From positions 186,001-250,000 of the forward strand of contig NZ_JABXOF010000011.1 in NCBI RefSeq assembly GCF_013375155.1: DNA of 64,000 nucleotides. Direction: 5' to 3'. The position numbers and the translations under genes were made by a program. The notes under the pieces are model-generated. The model made no database searches. It was not told where the DNA came from and saw only the letters and a list, made by a program, of their open reading frames with translations. Source of the DNA: Serratia ureilytica (lineage in GTDB: Bacteria > Pseudomonadota > Gammaproteobacteria > Enterobacterales > Enterobacteriaceae). This document shows positions 1-8,532 of this stretch, in pieces; position 1 is the stretch's first letter; each line of letters opens with the position of its first letter.

Positions 1-309
1 CAGAACGTCATCGTGCTGGGCATCGATGCGGTGGCGCACTGCGTGAAGGTGGATGACGCGGTGCCGGGCATTGCCGAAGGGCTGAACGCCGGGATGTGGA
101 GCGTCGGGCTGGCGCTGTCCGGCAACGAGTTCGGCGCTACCTGGTCGGAGTACCGTCAAATGGCGGCGGGGGAAATAGCGCAGCGCCGCACGGCGGCCGC
201 CGATAAGCTGTACGCGGCGGGCGCGCATTATGTGATAGACACGCTGGCGCAATTACCGGATGTGATCGCCGATATCAACCGGCGGCTGGCGAACGGCGAG
301 CGGCCGTAA
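1..309 (+). CDS. phnX: phosphonoacetaldehyde hydrolase, C-terminal part (truncated by window edge)
   Basis: The reading frame is open from the first base and encodes about 102 C-terminal residues of PhnX, the HAD-superfamily enzyme that splits phosphonoacetaldehyde into acetaldehyde and phosphate in 2-aminoethylphosphonate degradation. The segment [19 protein letters not shown] holds the late HAD acidic motif. The run GNEFGATW and the ending [12 protein letters not shown] are characteristic of enterobacterial PhnX. The catalytic N-terminal Asp and the Schiff-base Lys lie outside the window. A strong bidirectional hairpin follows directly, so this is the 3' end of its transcript. Confidence 0.85.
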   Translation, partial: QNVIVLGIDAVAHCVKVDDAVPGIAEGLNAGMWSVGLALSGNEFGATWSEYRQMAAGEIAQRRTAAADKLYAAGAHYVIDTLAQLPDVIADINRRLANGERP

Positions 310-327
310 CGACCGAAAGCGGGGCAT

Positions 328-358
328 AAAAAAACCGGGGATAATCCCCGGTTTTTTT
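328..358. terminator. bidirectional rho-independent terminator between phnX and tcyP
   Basis: A perfect hairpin (ACCGGGG-ATAAT-CCCCGGT) is flanked by an A-run on the left and a T-run on the right, so it can end transcription from both converging genes. Confidence 0.9.
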
Positions 359-372
359 GTTCTGAGACGGCG

Positions 373-1764
373 TTAGCGGTGAGCCAGTTCGACTTCGTCT
401 TCGCTGTCCATCACGGCTTTGTCGGTTTGCTTCATCAGCTGGCTGGTGATGGTGCCTGCCGCCATCGAGCCGTTGACATTCAGCGCGGTGCGGCCCATGT
501 CGATCAACGGTTCGACCGAGATCAGCAGCGCGACCAGCGTCACCGGCAGGCCCATCGCCGGCAGCACGATCAGCGCGGCGAAGGTGGCGCCGCCGCCCAC
601 GCCCGCCACACCGGCGGAGCTGATGGTGACGATGCCGACCAGGGTGGCGATCCACACCGGATCCAGCGGGTTGATGCCGACGGTCGGCGCAACCATCACC
701 GCCAGCATCGCCGGGTAGAGGCCCGCACAGCCATTCTGGCCAATGGTGGCGCCGAACGACGCCGAGAAGCTGGCGATGGATTCCGGCACGCCCAGACGAC
801 GGGTCTGCGCTTCCACGTTCAATGGAATGCTGGCGGCGCTGGAGCGGCTGGTGAAGGCGAAGGTGATCACCGGCCACACCTTGCGGAAGAACTTCATCGG
901 GTTCACGCCGGTGAAGGCCAGCAGGATGGCATGTACCACGAACATGATGGCCAGGCCGATGTAGGAGGCCACCACGAAGCTGCCGAGCTTGACGATGTCG
1001 TGAATGTTGGAACCGGCGACCACTTTGGTCATCAGCGCCAGCACGCCATACGGCGTCAGCTTCATGACCAGACGCACCAGCTTCATCACCCAGGCCTGCA
1101 GGGTGTCGATAGCCACCAACACGCGCTCGCCTTTCGGCTTGTCGTCTTTCAGCAGCTGCAGCGCCGCCACGCCGAGGAAGGTGGCGAAAATCACCACGCT
1201 AATGATCGACGTCGGGCTGGCGCCGGTCAGATCGGCGAACGGGTTTTTCGGGATGAACGACAGCACCATCTGCGGCACGGTCAGGTCGGCCAGTTTGCCC
1301 ACGTAGTTGGTCTGGATCGCCGTCAGGCGCGCGCTTTCCTGCGCGCCCTGCACCAGGCCTTCGGCGGTCAGGCCGAACAGGTTGGTGACCAGCACGCCCA
1401 CCAGCGCGGAGATCAGCGTGGTGAACAGCAGCGTGCCGATAGTCAGTACGCTGATTTTGCCCAGAGAAGAGGCGTTATGCAGCTTGGCCACCGCGCTCAG
1501 GATCGAGGCGAACACCAGCGGCATGACGATCATTTGCAGCAGTTGCACATAGCCGTTGCCGACGATGTTGAACCAGCTGATGGATTCTTTCAGTACCGGG
1601 TTGTCGGAGCCGTACACCAGCTGCAGGCCCAGACCGAACACCACGCCGACCACCAGGCCGACCAGCACTTTTTTCGCCAGGCTCCATTGCTTGTGGCGGG
1701 TTTGCGCCAGCAGCAAAAGGAGCGCGACAAACACCAGCACGTTAATCACGAGCGGAAGATTCAT
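373..1764 (-). CDS. tcyP: L-cystine/cystine-analogue symporter TcyP
   Basis: Inner-membrane sodium/dicarboxylate-type symporter (DAACS family) that imports L-cystine; equivalent to E. coli YdjN/TcyP. The 463-residue protein has the family's hydrophobic helices and the signature stretches [19 protein letters not shown] and [20 protein letters not shown] in the substrate-binding half. The ATG at 1764 is preferred over the in-frame TTG 15 bp upstream because GGAG lies just ahead of it and E. coli TcyP begins at the same point (MN.PL). It converges on phnX across a shared terminator. In E. coli the gene is under CysB control. Confidence 0.93.
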   Translation of the reverse strand: MNLPLVINVLVFVALLLLLAQTRHKQWSLAKKVLVGLVVGVVFGLGLQLVYGSDNPVLKESISWFNIVGNGYVQLLQMIVMPLVFASILSAVAKLHNASSLGKISVLTIGTLLFTTLISALVGVLVTNLFGLTAEGLVQGAQESARLTAIQTNYVGKLADLTVPQMVLSFIPKNPFADLTGASPTSIISVVIFATFLGVAALQLLKDDKPKGERVLVAIDTLQAWVMKLVRLVMKLTPYGVLALMTKVVAGSNIHDIVKLGSFVVASYIGLAIMFVVHAILLAFTGVNPMKFFRKVWPVITFAFTSRSSAASIPLNVEAQTRRLGVPESIASFSASFGATIGQNGCAGLYPAMLAVMVAPTVGINPLDPVWIATLVGIVTISSAGVAGVGGGATFAALIVLPAMGLPVTLVALLISVEPLIDMGRTALNVNGSMAAGTITSQLMKQTDKAVMDSEDEVELAHR

Positions 1765-1857
1765 CCCCAATGTCTCCAATAATCTTTCTTATAAAAACGA
1801 CAACGCATCACGTATGTCGCGATGTAAATATCGTAACAGTTTGCCGAGTGGCCCACT

Positions 1858-1881
1858 TATATCCAAATGGAATTTGATATA
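1858..1881. promoter_or_regulatory. AT-rich inverted repeat upstream of tcyP
   Basis: Arms TATATC-AAAT and ATTT-GATATA lie about 95 bp upstream of the tcyP start, interrupted by one extra C and a GGA centre. The position suits an activator or repressor site. CysB is a candidate because it controls tcyP in E. coli, but the CysB consensus is loose and this is only inferred. Confidence 0.3.
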
Positions 1882-1945
1882 GCTTTTTGTGTGTTTTTGT
1901 TCGTTTTATATACTTCAAGGTGATGGGTTAAGCGTTTTTTTGTGA

Positions 1946-2494
1946 TCAGAGTCTGATATTTCTGATTTGCTCGACATAGGATTGCACCGGCAGGGTGAAA
2001 TCACCTTGCCAGCAGATGGCAAACGCCACCAGGCACAGACACAGCACCCGCTCCAGCTGGTTGCCTTTTTGCGAGTTGAGCAGCGGCAGGCGAAAACGCC
2101 AGCGGCACGGCCACAGCAGCGGTACGCCGGCGGGCGTGAGCATGTCGGCCAGCAGATGGCTGAAGTAACCGATGATCATGGCGTGCAGCGCGTCGGCCGG
2201 GATCGGCCAACTGCGCGGCACATCAAGCTGAAACAGCGCCATGCCGCCGGCGATCGCCAGCAGGCTGTGGGTGAAACCGCGGTGGCCGAAGGCGCGGGCG
2301 ATGGGAATGGCGATCCAGCGCAGACGCTGGCCCAGCACCGACTTGGGGTGATCTATGTCCGGCAGCAGTGAGGTCAGCAGCGCGGCGGGTATGATGTGCC
2401 ACCAGTCGCCGGTAGCCAGCTCTGGCGTCACTTCCGCCTTCTTGGCGAAGATCGCGCAAGCGACAGAGAATATAAGGTGTCCTTCCGCGGTCAT
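1946..2494 (-). CDS. ydjM: YdjM family inner-membrane metal-dependent hydrolase
   Basis: A 182-residue membrane protein of the YdjM/YfhO-like metal-dependent hydrolase family. It begins MTAEGHLIFSVACAIFAKK and carries the conserved metal-ligand patches LLPDIDHP, FGHRGFTHSLLA and YFSHLLADMLTPAGVPLLWP. The hydrophobic segments fit several membrane spans. In E. coli ydjM is an SOS gene whose exact activity is unknown, and a good LexA box lies 25 bp upstream of this start. It sits beside tcyP and hxpB as in E. coli. Confidence 0.9.
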   Translation of the reverse strand: MTAEGHLIFSVACAIFAKKAEVTPELATGDWWHIIPAALLTSLLPDIDHPKSVLGQRLRWIAIPIARAFGHRGFTHSLLAIAGGMALFQLDVPRSWPIPADALHAMIIGYFSHLLADMLTPAGVPLLWPCRWRFRLPLLNSQKGNQLERVLCLCLVAFAICWQGDFTLPVQSYVEQIRNIRL

Positions 2495-2518
2495 GCTGTT
2501 GCGATTCCGACTGGTAAA

Positions 2519-2534
2519 CTGTTAATTTATCCAG
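2519..2534. promoter_or_regulatory. LexA (SOS) box of ydjM
   Basis: CTGTTAATTTATCCAG has the CTG-N10-CAG frame and AT-rich core of the enterobacterial LexA operator, and lies immediately upstream of ydjM, a known LexA-regulated gene in E. coli. Confidence 0.75.
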
Positions 2535-2540
2535 TATATG

Positions 2541-2888
2541 GGAAAATTCCCAGTAGTGGAAGCAGTTACCCTGTAACCAATTGTTTATTTTCCCCTGTTT
2601 TACAACGGCTTGTTACGGCAATGGGTAACAAAGCATCGATTTTGACGGGCGAGAACAAAAAGCGGGCGATGGGGGGCGTATGGCGGTGAGAAAAAAGACG
2701 GTTGCTCGGCGTGTGGCGGGAGGAAGCGGCGGCCTTGAACCGCGCTGCGTGGCAGTGACAACGCGCCGCGGGCCGTCGCTTTCCCTGCCATGCAGCATAA
2801 TGAGAACGTCATGCCAATTCAATAAAATGAAACGGTGTTTCGTTTATTTTGCGGTGCGGATCCCTTTTATGACGCAGAGCGGCAAACC
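2541..2888. other. intergenic region, no gene recognised
   Basis: About 350 bases between the ydjM promoter and the 3' end of hxpB. Short open frames on both strands are arginine/proline-rich with no ribosome-binding site or recognisable family, and look like chance frames in GC-rich DNA. No convincing small RNA or repeat was seen. Confidence 0.5.
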
Positions 2889-2890
2889 CA

Positions 2891-2911
2891 GGGCGCCGAT
2901 GGCCGGCGCCG
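2891..2911 (-). terminator. possible weak terminator after hxpB
   Basis: GGCGCC arms at 2892-2897 and 2905-2910 form a GC-rich hairpin just past the hxpB stop. On the transcript strand it is followed only by a short T-poor tract (CTGGGTTT), so termination may be weak or Rho-dependent. Confidence 0.35.
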
Positions 2912-2915
2912 CAGG

Positions 2916-3581
2916 TCAGGCAAAGTGGGCGGGGGTGAGCTGTTCCAGGGTGTCCAGCTTGTGGTCCGCCAGCGCCCAGCGCGGATCGTGACGGTATTCG
3001 GCTGCCGGGATCACGATGGAACGCATGCGTGCGGCCTTGGTGGCGATCATGCCGTTAAACGAGTCTTCCAGCGTGATGCAGCGCAGCGGATCGCTGCCCA
3101 GGCGTTCGGCGGCGATCAGGTAGACCTCCGGGTGCGGCTTGCTGTACGGCAGGTATTCGGCGGAAACCAGCTGATCGAAGTAATCCTCAAGCTCGAACAT
3201 CTTCAGCACCTGCCGTTGCATGTGCAGCGGCGAGGCGGAGGCGAGACCGATGTTCAGCCCCTGGCGGCGGCACAGCTCCAGCGCCTGCTGAACGCCCGGC
3301 AGCAGCGGGCGCGTCTCGTGCACCAGCTCGATGGCGCGCTCGATAATCCGCGCCGACACCTCATCAAGCGAAACCCCTTGCCACGGCATCGCCTGATACC
3401 ACATCTTCACCACCAGATCGATGCGCAGCCCCAGCGTGTCCGGCAGCTTGTGACGGTCGGACAGATCCAAACCCAGCGCGCCGAAGATATCCAACTCGGC
3501 CTGCAGCCACAGCGGTTCCGAGTCGATCAACAAGCCGTCCATATCAAAAATTGCGGTTTCAATGCGTTGCGAATAAGCCAT
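2916..3581 (-). CDS. hxpB: hexitol phosphatase HxpB (HAD family sugar phosphatase, YniC)
   Basis: A 221-residue cytoplasmic HAD phosphatase. The N-terminal FDMDGLLIDSEPLW contains the DxDG nucleophile motif, GLASASPLH is motif II and TLEDSFNGMIATKAA is the acidic motif IV. E. coli HxpB (YniC) dephosphorylates 2-deoxyglucose 6-phosphate, mannitol 1-phosphate and sorbitol 6-phosphate. Length and neighbourhood (ydjM on one side, yniB/yniA on the other) match E. coli, although the fusion gene at 3646-4926 and the inverted yniB separate it from yniA here. Confidence 0.92.
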   Translation of the reverse strand: MAYSQRIETAIFDMDGLLIDSEPLWLQAELDIFGALGLDLSDRHKLPDTLGLRIDLVVKMWYQAMPWQGVSLDEVSARIIERAIELVHETRPLLPGVQQALELCRRQGLNIGLASASPLHMQRQVLKMFELEDYFDQLVSAEYLPYSKPHPEVYLIAAERLGSDPLRCITLEDSFNGMIATKAARMRSIVIPAAEYRHDPRWALADHKLDTLEQLTPAHFA

Positions 3582-3645
3582 TAGCGGTTAACTCCTGCCG
3601 GCGCGGGTGAATGTGCCCGACACTTTATCATCGCCGGTGACGAGA

Positions 3646-4926
3646 CTAAAACCTTTGCCTGCGCGTTTGGCTTTTGCCAAAACGCAGGATATTCCACACC
3701 TCGCGCAATTTCAGCCACCAGCGCTGGTGTTGACGCTCGGTGACCTGTTGCAACATGCGTGCGTAGTCCAGCACCAAACCCGGCGTCCAGGTCATGCTTT
3801 CGCCGCGGCTGCGCAGTACCGCCAGCATCCACAGGTTGGGATCGAGCACCAGCAACAGAAAGCGGCGCCACAGATGTTTATCGCCCAGCACGCCTTCCAA
3901 CGCGCTGTCGAGCGCGCCGATGACCGTGGTGGAGCAGTTGCGCCGGGTCAGATTGTAGGTGGCGTCCTGCCGATAACGCAGCCAGAATGCGCGCAGCGCC
4001 GCCGGGTTATAGCGGTAGAATTGAATTTTTTTGTCCGGGGGGCACCAGGCGGCGATCTCGCCCGCCAGGTCGGGCAGGAAACGCCCGTCGACGTTGTTCT
4101 GTTCGCCGGCATGCAACAACTGGCGGAAATCCTGAACGGAATGGCTGATGTCGTTGAGCGGGTAGTGACTGATATACACATCCGGCGCGAGCGCCAGGGC
4201 GGCGTGACCGGTGGAGATATTGCCGCCGCCGTCGACCGCCGCGATGTATCGGTCGACGATATAACGCCGGCGCGGATCTTTAGCCGCACCAATCGGTGTC
4301 CAGACATACACCGTGAGCGGCGCAGTCTCATCCTCCGGGTGCGGTGGCTGCCGCGCGGGGTGCTGATTCAGAGAGAAGCTTGTCAGTCTCCGGGCGATAC
4401 GCAATAAGGCCCAACCGGAAAGCACCATCATCACGCCGAGGCAAAAGGGCACCGTCATCCGATGCGGCGCCGGCCAGCCGACAAAAATCATCAACGAAAG
4501 CAGGATCTCGCCGCTGCCCGCCAGCGCCACGCCTTTCCATCGACTGTGTTGAATCACCGTGGAGGAGGCGATGCGCACGGCGCCGTCAAGCAGCAGCGCG
4601 CTGCCAAACACCACGGTGGCGACGATGTTATCGTCTGCGGGCACGTCCAGCATTAAAAAGGCCATAAAGACAAAACCCAATCCTTTCAGCAGCACCGGCC
4701 TGCTGGCCGAAGAGCCGATCACCAGCGCGGCGGATACCGCCACCAACCCCTCCAGCGCCAGGATGACCGCCAGGGCATCCAGCGCCAGCACCGACCGGCC
4801 ATCCTGCAGGATGTCGAACAGCATCAGCGCCCCTGCGGCTATCCACAGCCAACCGAACAGCACCAGCAGACGGCGCTGACCGTGCAGCGCCTGCGCGCCC
4901 AGCAATAAGATAATCAGTCGAATCAT
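3646..4926 (-). CDS. HdeD-like membrane domain fused to a putative Cys-His hydrolase domain
   Basis: A 426-residue two-part protein. Residues 1-180 are very hydrophobic with about six predicted spans and resemble HdeD/DUF308 acid-resistance membrane proteins. After a proline-rich linker (about 187-203) comes a soluble domain with GHAALAL (His241), several aromatic patches, and NCSTTVIGAL (Cys331). This is the His...Cys layout of papain-like or permuted NlpC/DUF4105-like folds. Catalysis is inferred from these motifs only. GAGG lies upstream of the ATG. It is a single gene between hxpB and the divergent yniB, absent from the E. coli yniC-yniB interval. The in vivo substrate and role are unknown. 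Confidence 0.7.
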   Translation of the reverse strand: MIRLIILLLGAQALHGQRRLLVLFGWLWIAAGALMLFDILQDGRSVLALDALAVILALEGLVAVSAALVIGSSASRPVLLKGLGFVFMAFLMLDVPADDNIVATVVFGSALLLDGAVRIASSTVIQHSRWKGVALAGSGEILLSLMIFVGWPAPHRMTVPFCLGVMMVLSGWALLRIARRLTSFSLNQHPARQPPHPEDETAPLTVYVWTPIGAAKDPRRRYIVDRYIAAVDGGGNISTGHAALALAPDVYISHYPLNDISHSVQDFRQLLHAGEQNNVDGRFLPDLAGEIAAWCPPDKKIQFYRYNPAALRAFWLRYRQDATYNLTRRNCSTTVIGALDSALEGVLGDKHLWRRFLLLVLDPNLWMLAVLRSRGESMTWTPGLVLDYARMLQQVTERQHQRWWLKLREVWNILRFGKSQTRRQRF

Positions 4927-4945
4927 GGCGGCCTCTGCCCGAATG

Positions 4946-4957
4946 GATAACGTTATC
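4946..4957. promoter_or_regulatory. 12-bp perfect palindrome in the divergent promoter region
   Basis: GATAACGTTATC lies 20 bp upstream of the fusion gene's start, between it and yniB. The size and position suit an operator, but no regulator was assigned. Confidence 0.3.
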
Positions 4958-5111
4958 TCTTCAATGATAGTGTGCCGGCGCGGTTAAGTTTTTGATTTCG
5001 ACTAATTCGGCTAAGCTTGTAGCACAGCGGGAGTGAAGAAAACGGTGGGCGAGTTTCGCCAACAGCAGGTAGACTTAGCCGATTCGGTTACGTCGCTAAC
5101 AAGGGGAACAC

Positions 5112-5672
5112 ATGACGTATCAACAGGCCGGGCGTCTCGCCATTTTGAAACGCATTCTCGGATGGGTGGTTTTTATCCCGGCGTTGCTGTCGACGCTGAT
5201 TTCCGTGCTGGGTTTTATCTATCAGCACAGTGAAAAAACCAAGGGCATCAACGCGGTGATGCTGGATTTCGTCCACGTGATGGTGGACATGGTGCGTTTC
5301 AACACGCCGTTCCTGAACCTTTTCTGGTACAACTCACCGGTGCCCGACGTGGATAAAAGCCTGTTCAGCGGCGCCAATCTGATGTTCATCATCATCTATA
5401 TTCTGATCTTCGTCGGGCTGGCGCTGCAGGCTTCCGGCGCGCGCATGTCGCGTCAGGTCAAGTTCATCCGCGAAGGGTTGGAAGACCAGATGATCCTGGA
5501 GCAGGCCAAGGGCAGCGAAGGGCACACGCGCCAACAGCTTGAGGAGCGCATTACGCTGCCGCACCACACCATCTTCCTGCAGTACTTCCCGCTGTACATC
5601 CTGCCGATCGTGATTGCGGTGATCGCCTGGTTCGTGATCCGCCTGTTGGGGCAGTTGGCTGGCGCGGCCTGA
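5112..5672 (+). CDS. yniB: YniB family inner-membrane protein of unknown function
   Basis: A 186-residue protein close to E. coli YniB: it opens MTYQQAGR, has NTPFLNLFWYNSP in the middle and LPHHTIFLQYFPLYILPIV near the end. Hydrophobic stretches at about 14-36, 92-112 and 160-182 indicate three membrane spans with a charged cytoplasmic loop (RQVKFIREGLEDQMILEQAKG). AAGGGG lies just upstream of the ATG. It converges on yniA across a shared hairpin. The molecular function is not known. Confidence 0.88.
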   Translation: MTYQQAGRLAILKRILGWVVFIPALLSTLISVLGFIYQHSEKTKGINAVMLDFVHVMVDMVRFNTPFLNLFWYNSPVPDVDKSLFSGANLMFIIIYILIFVGLALQASGARMSRQVKFIREGLEDQMILEQAKGSEGHTRQQLEERITLPHHTIFLQYFPLYILPIVIAVIAWFVIRLLGQLAGAA

Positions 5673-5681
5673 ACCATGAAC

Positions 5682-5701
5682 GGGGCGCCGCTCGGCGCCC
5701 C
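5682..5701. terminator. GC-rich hairpin between converging yniB and yniA
   Basis: GGGGCGCCG-CT-CGGCGCCCC lies in the short gap between the two stop codons. There is no long T-run on either side, so it may act as a weak bidirectional terminator. Confidence 0.5.
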
Positions 5702-5707
5702 GGAACG

Positions 5708-6577
5708 TTATGACGCTTCGGGCTGCAACAGCGCCTCCACCGCGCGTTGGGCAGCCACCAAATGCTGGCCGCCGAACAGATTGCTGCGGTTGAGCAGGTA
5801 GTACAGCTGATACAGCGGCTGGCGTTCGATAAATCCGGCCCCCAGCGGCCACACGCTCTGATAGCCGTCGTAGATCTGCGGCGGCAGCTCCGGATACAGC
5901 GGCAGCATCGCCAAATCGCACTCTCTGTCGCCCCAGTAGCTGGCCGGATCGAACAGTATCGGCCCGTTGGCGGTCATCGCGCAGTTGCCCGGCCACAGGT
6001 TGCCGTGCAGCAGGGAAGGCTGCGGCTGGTGGTGCTGCAAGCGCAGATACACCCGATCGACGATGTCGTCGATGTCGCCGAAGGTCATGCCTTTTTCCGC
6101 CGCCAGCTGCAGCTGCCAGCCGATGCGCTGCTCGGCGAAGAATTCCGACCAGCGGCGTTGCCAGGCGTTGGGTTGCGGGGTGGTGGTCAGATCGCTGTCG
6201 AAGTCGAGACCGAACTGCGGTTGCTCGCTCCACTGGTGCAGATGCGCCAGTTGTTGCCCCAGGCAGTAGGCGCCATGGGCGTCGAGGGGTTTCAACTGCT
6301 GATACTCCAGCAGCAGGAAGCTGTAGTCGCGATCGCTGCCGACGCCGTACACTTCCGGCACCCGCACGCTTTTGCTGCGCGCCAGCAGCGCCAGCTGATC
6401 GGCCTCGGCGGTGAATATCGGCAGTTGTTCACGGGCGTCGCATTTCACGAACACCTCGTTGTCACCGTAACTCACGCGCCACGCCGGGTGAATGTCGCCC
6501 CCGGGCAGTTCAATCCTTTCGCGTATCTCTGCGCTGCCAAGATGTTCACTTAACAGACGGCTAACGGCTTGCCACAT
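5708..6577 (-). CDS. yniA: fructosamine kinase family protein YniA
   Basis: A 289-residue member of the fructosamine-3-kinase/APH-like family, which phosphorylates protein-bound ketoamines so that glycation products break down. The nucleotide-binding lobe (DNEVFVKCDA) and the downstream Mg ligand region (PILFDPASYWGDRECDLAML) are present. The catalytic-loop motif, HGDLW in E. coli YniA, reads HGNLWPGN here, with Asn193 in place of the catalytic-base Asp. All other parts look intact, so the substitution is either tolerated, a specialisation, or an error. The gene is transcribed alone. Confidence 0.88.
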   Translation of the reverse strand: MWQAVSRLLSEHLGSAEIRERIELPGGDIHPAWRVSYGDNEVFVKCDAREQLPIFTAEADQLALLARSKSVRVPEVYGVGSDRDYSFLLLEYQQLKPLDAHGAYCLGQQLAHLHQWSEQPQFGLDFDSDLTTTPQPNAWQRRWSEFFAEQRIGWQLQLAAEKGMTFGDIDDIVDRVYLRLQHHQPQPSLLHGNLWPGNCAMTANGPILFDPASYWGDRECDLAMLPLYPELPPQIYDGYQSVWPLGAGFIERQPLYQLYYLLNRSNLFGGQHLVAAQRAVEALLQPEAS

Positions 6578-6779
6578 GGTATTTCCCCCTCTGTGCTGCC
6601 TGATAATTCATTAGGTTAGCGTCTTTCCCGTGGTGAAAACACGACGCGGCGCACAGCCGGCGTCAAAGGCGGCGATTTTTTCAGCATCCCGCCAGCTCAC
6701 AGTATATACCCTATTGATTAATTTAAGCGCAATACCGGTTGCAACTTGATGACAACGGATAAGGGGGCAGAGGAAACAG

Positions 6780-6805
6780 GATGCGGCGGAGAGCGCCGCC
6801 GCATC
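6780..6805 (-). terminator. hairpin at the end of the sit operon
   Basis: GATGCGGCGG pairs with CCGCCGCATC 13 bp beyond the sitD stop. The T-run is short. The remaining 170 bases up to yniA hold only that gene's promoter region and nothing else recognised. Confidence 0.55.
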
Positions 6806-6817
6806 AGAGGAGGGCGT

Positions 6818-7672
6818 TTAACTGTCGCCCAGGGCGGTTTGGTTACGCTGTAACGGACGCAGTTTACCGTACAGTAAGGCGATAACGAACAGCACGGCCT
6901 GTACAATGACGATGCAGGGCCCGGTTGCGCCGTCGATGTGGAAACTGATCAGCGTGCCGAGCACGCAAGAGAACACCGACACCACCGTCGCCACCATCAG
7001 CATGCGATCGAAGCGGCGGCACAGCATAAAGGCGATGATGCCGGGGGCGATCAGCATGGCGATCACCAGGATCACCCCCACAGCCTGCAGCGAGGCGACG
7101 ATGGTCATCGCCAGCAGACACAGCAGCCCGTAGTGCAGCAGCTTGACCGGCAGGCCAATCACCCGCGCATGGTGCGGATCGAAACAGTAGAGCATGAAGT
7201 CTTTGCGTTTAAGCAACACCACCGCCAGGGTGAAGCCGGCGATCAGCAGGGTTTGCTTCAGCTCGCCGTCGGTGATGCCCAGCATGTTGCCGAACAGAAT
7301 GTGGCTCAGGTGCTGGTCGGTGTCGATGCGCGAGAACAGCACCAGGCCGAAGGCGAACATGCCGGAGAAAACGATGCCCATCACCGTGTCTTCTTTCACC
7401 CGGCTGTTCTCTTTCAGGTAGCCGGTGGCCACCGCGCAGAAGATGCCGGAGAGGAAGGCGCCGATCGCCAGCGGAATGCCGATGACGAACGCCACTACGA
7501 TGCCGGGCAAGACGGCGTGCGAGATGGCGTCGCCCATCAGCGACCAGCCCTTGAGCACCAGATAGCAGGAGAGCACGGCGCATACCACGCCGGTGACGAT
7601 GGCGGCGACGATCGCCCGCTGCATGAACGGGTAGGCGAAGGGTTCGCTGAGCAGTTGGTAGAGCGTGTCCAT
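6818..7672 (-). CDS. sitD: manganese/iron ABC transporter permease SitD
   Basis: A 284-residue member of the ABC-3 permease family (SitD/YfeD), predicted with eight to nine inner-membrane helices. It contains the family-typical LKGWSLMGDAISHAVLPGIVV and LKENSRVKEDTVMGIVF blocks, the latter in the cytoplasmic coupling region. It pairs with SitC to form the channel for Mn(II)/Fe(II) delivered by SitA. Its start overlaps the sitC stop by one base (TGATG-type coupling), so the four genes form one operon read leftwards from the Fur box. Confidence 0.93.
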   Translation of the reverse strand: MDTLYQLLSEPFAYPFMQRAIVAAIVTGVVCAVLSCYLVLKGWSLMGDAISHAVLPGIVVAFVIGIPLAIGAFLSGIFCAVATGYLKENSRVKEDTVMGIVFSGMFAFGLVLFSRIDTDQHLSHILFGNMLGITDGELKQTLLIAGFTLAVVLLKRKDFMLYCFDPHHARVIGLPVKLLHYGLLCLLAMTIVASLQAVGVILVIAMLIAPGIIAFMLCRRFDRMLMVATVVSVFSCVLGTLISFHIDGATGPCIVIVQAVLFVIALLYGKLRPLQRNQTALGDS

Positions 7673-8532
7673 CAGCGGCCTCCGGTTGGTGACTGTGCTA
7701 CGCGACGTTTTGCCGCCAGCAGGCCGTGTTTCGGCGCGAAGCAGAACGCCGCCAGGAACACCAGCGTTTGCAGGGTGACGATCACCCCGCCGGTGGCGCC
7801 GTCGAGGAAGAAACTCAGGTAGGCGCCGATGCCGCTGGTCAATGCGCCGATGATGATGGCGATGATCACCAGCCGGCTGAAGCGGTCGGTCAGCAGATAG
7901 GCGGTGGCGCCCGGCGTGATCACCATGGCGATCACCAAAATGGCGCCGACGGTTTGCAGTGCGGCGACGGTGCAGGCGCTGAGCAGGGTGAAGAACAGGA
8001 TCTTCAGCTTCAGCGGCGACAGGCCGATCGACACCGCGTGGCTTTCGTCAAAGAACACCGCCAGCAGATCTTTCCACACCAGGCACAGGATCAGCAGCGA
8101 AACGCCGATGATGATTTCCACCTGCAGCACGTCTTCGTCGGCGATGCCGAGGATATTGCCGAAGATGATCGACTGTACGTTGACCGAGGTGGGGTTGAGC
8201 GACACGATCAGCAGGCCGACGGCAAAGAAGGTGGAGAAGATAAAGCCGATGATGGCGTCTTCGCGCAGCCGGGTGATGTGGCGCACCAGCGTCATCGCCA
8301 GCGCCGCCAGCATGCCGGTGAAGAAGGCGCCGGCGGCGTAGGGCAGGCCGAGGGCATAGGCGCCGGCCACGCCGGGCACCACCGAGTGCGACAGCGCATC
8401 GCCCATCAGCGACCACCCTTTCAGCATCAGGTAGGCGGACAGAAACGCGCAGGCGGCGCCGACGATGGCGCTGACCCAGATGGCCTTCACCATGTAGTTA
8501 TAACTGAAAGGTTGCAGCAGAAGGTCCAGCAT
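7672..8532 (-). CDS. sitC: manganese/iron ABC transporter permease SitC
   Basis: A 286-residue ABC-3 type permease, paralogous to SitD (shared LMLKGWSLMGDALSHSVVPG and TRLREDAIIGFIFSTFFA blocks). It forms the second half of the transmembrane channel. The start overlaps the sitB stop by one base. Yersinia YfeC and Salmonella SitC occupy the same third position in the operon. Confidence 0.93.
   Translation of the reverse strand: MLDLLLQPFSYNYMVKAIWVSAIVGAACAFLSAYLMLKGWSLMGDALSHSVVPGVAGAYALGLPYAAGAFFTGMLAALAMTLVRHITRLREDAIIGFIFSTFFAVGLLIVSLNPTSVNVQSIIFGNILGIADEDVLQVEIIIGVSLLILCLVWKDLLAVFFDESHAVSIGLSPLKLKILFFTLLSACTVAALQTVGAILVIAMVITPGATAYLLTDRFSRLVIIAIIIGALTSGIGAYLSFFLDGATGGVIVTLQTLVFLAAFCFAPKHGLLAAKRRVAQSPTGGR

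Noticed and set aside
2600-2822. Short Arg/Pro-rich frames between ydjM and hxpB
   Set aside because: Two overlapping frames, neither with a start signal or recognisable family.
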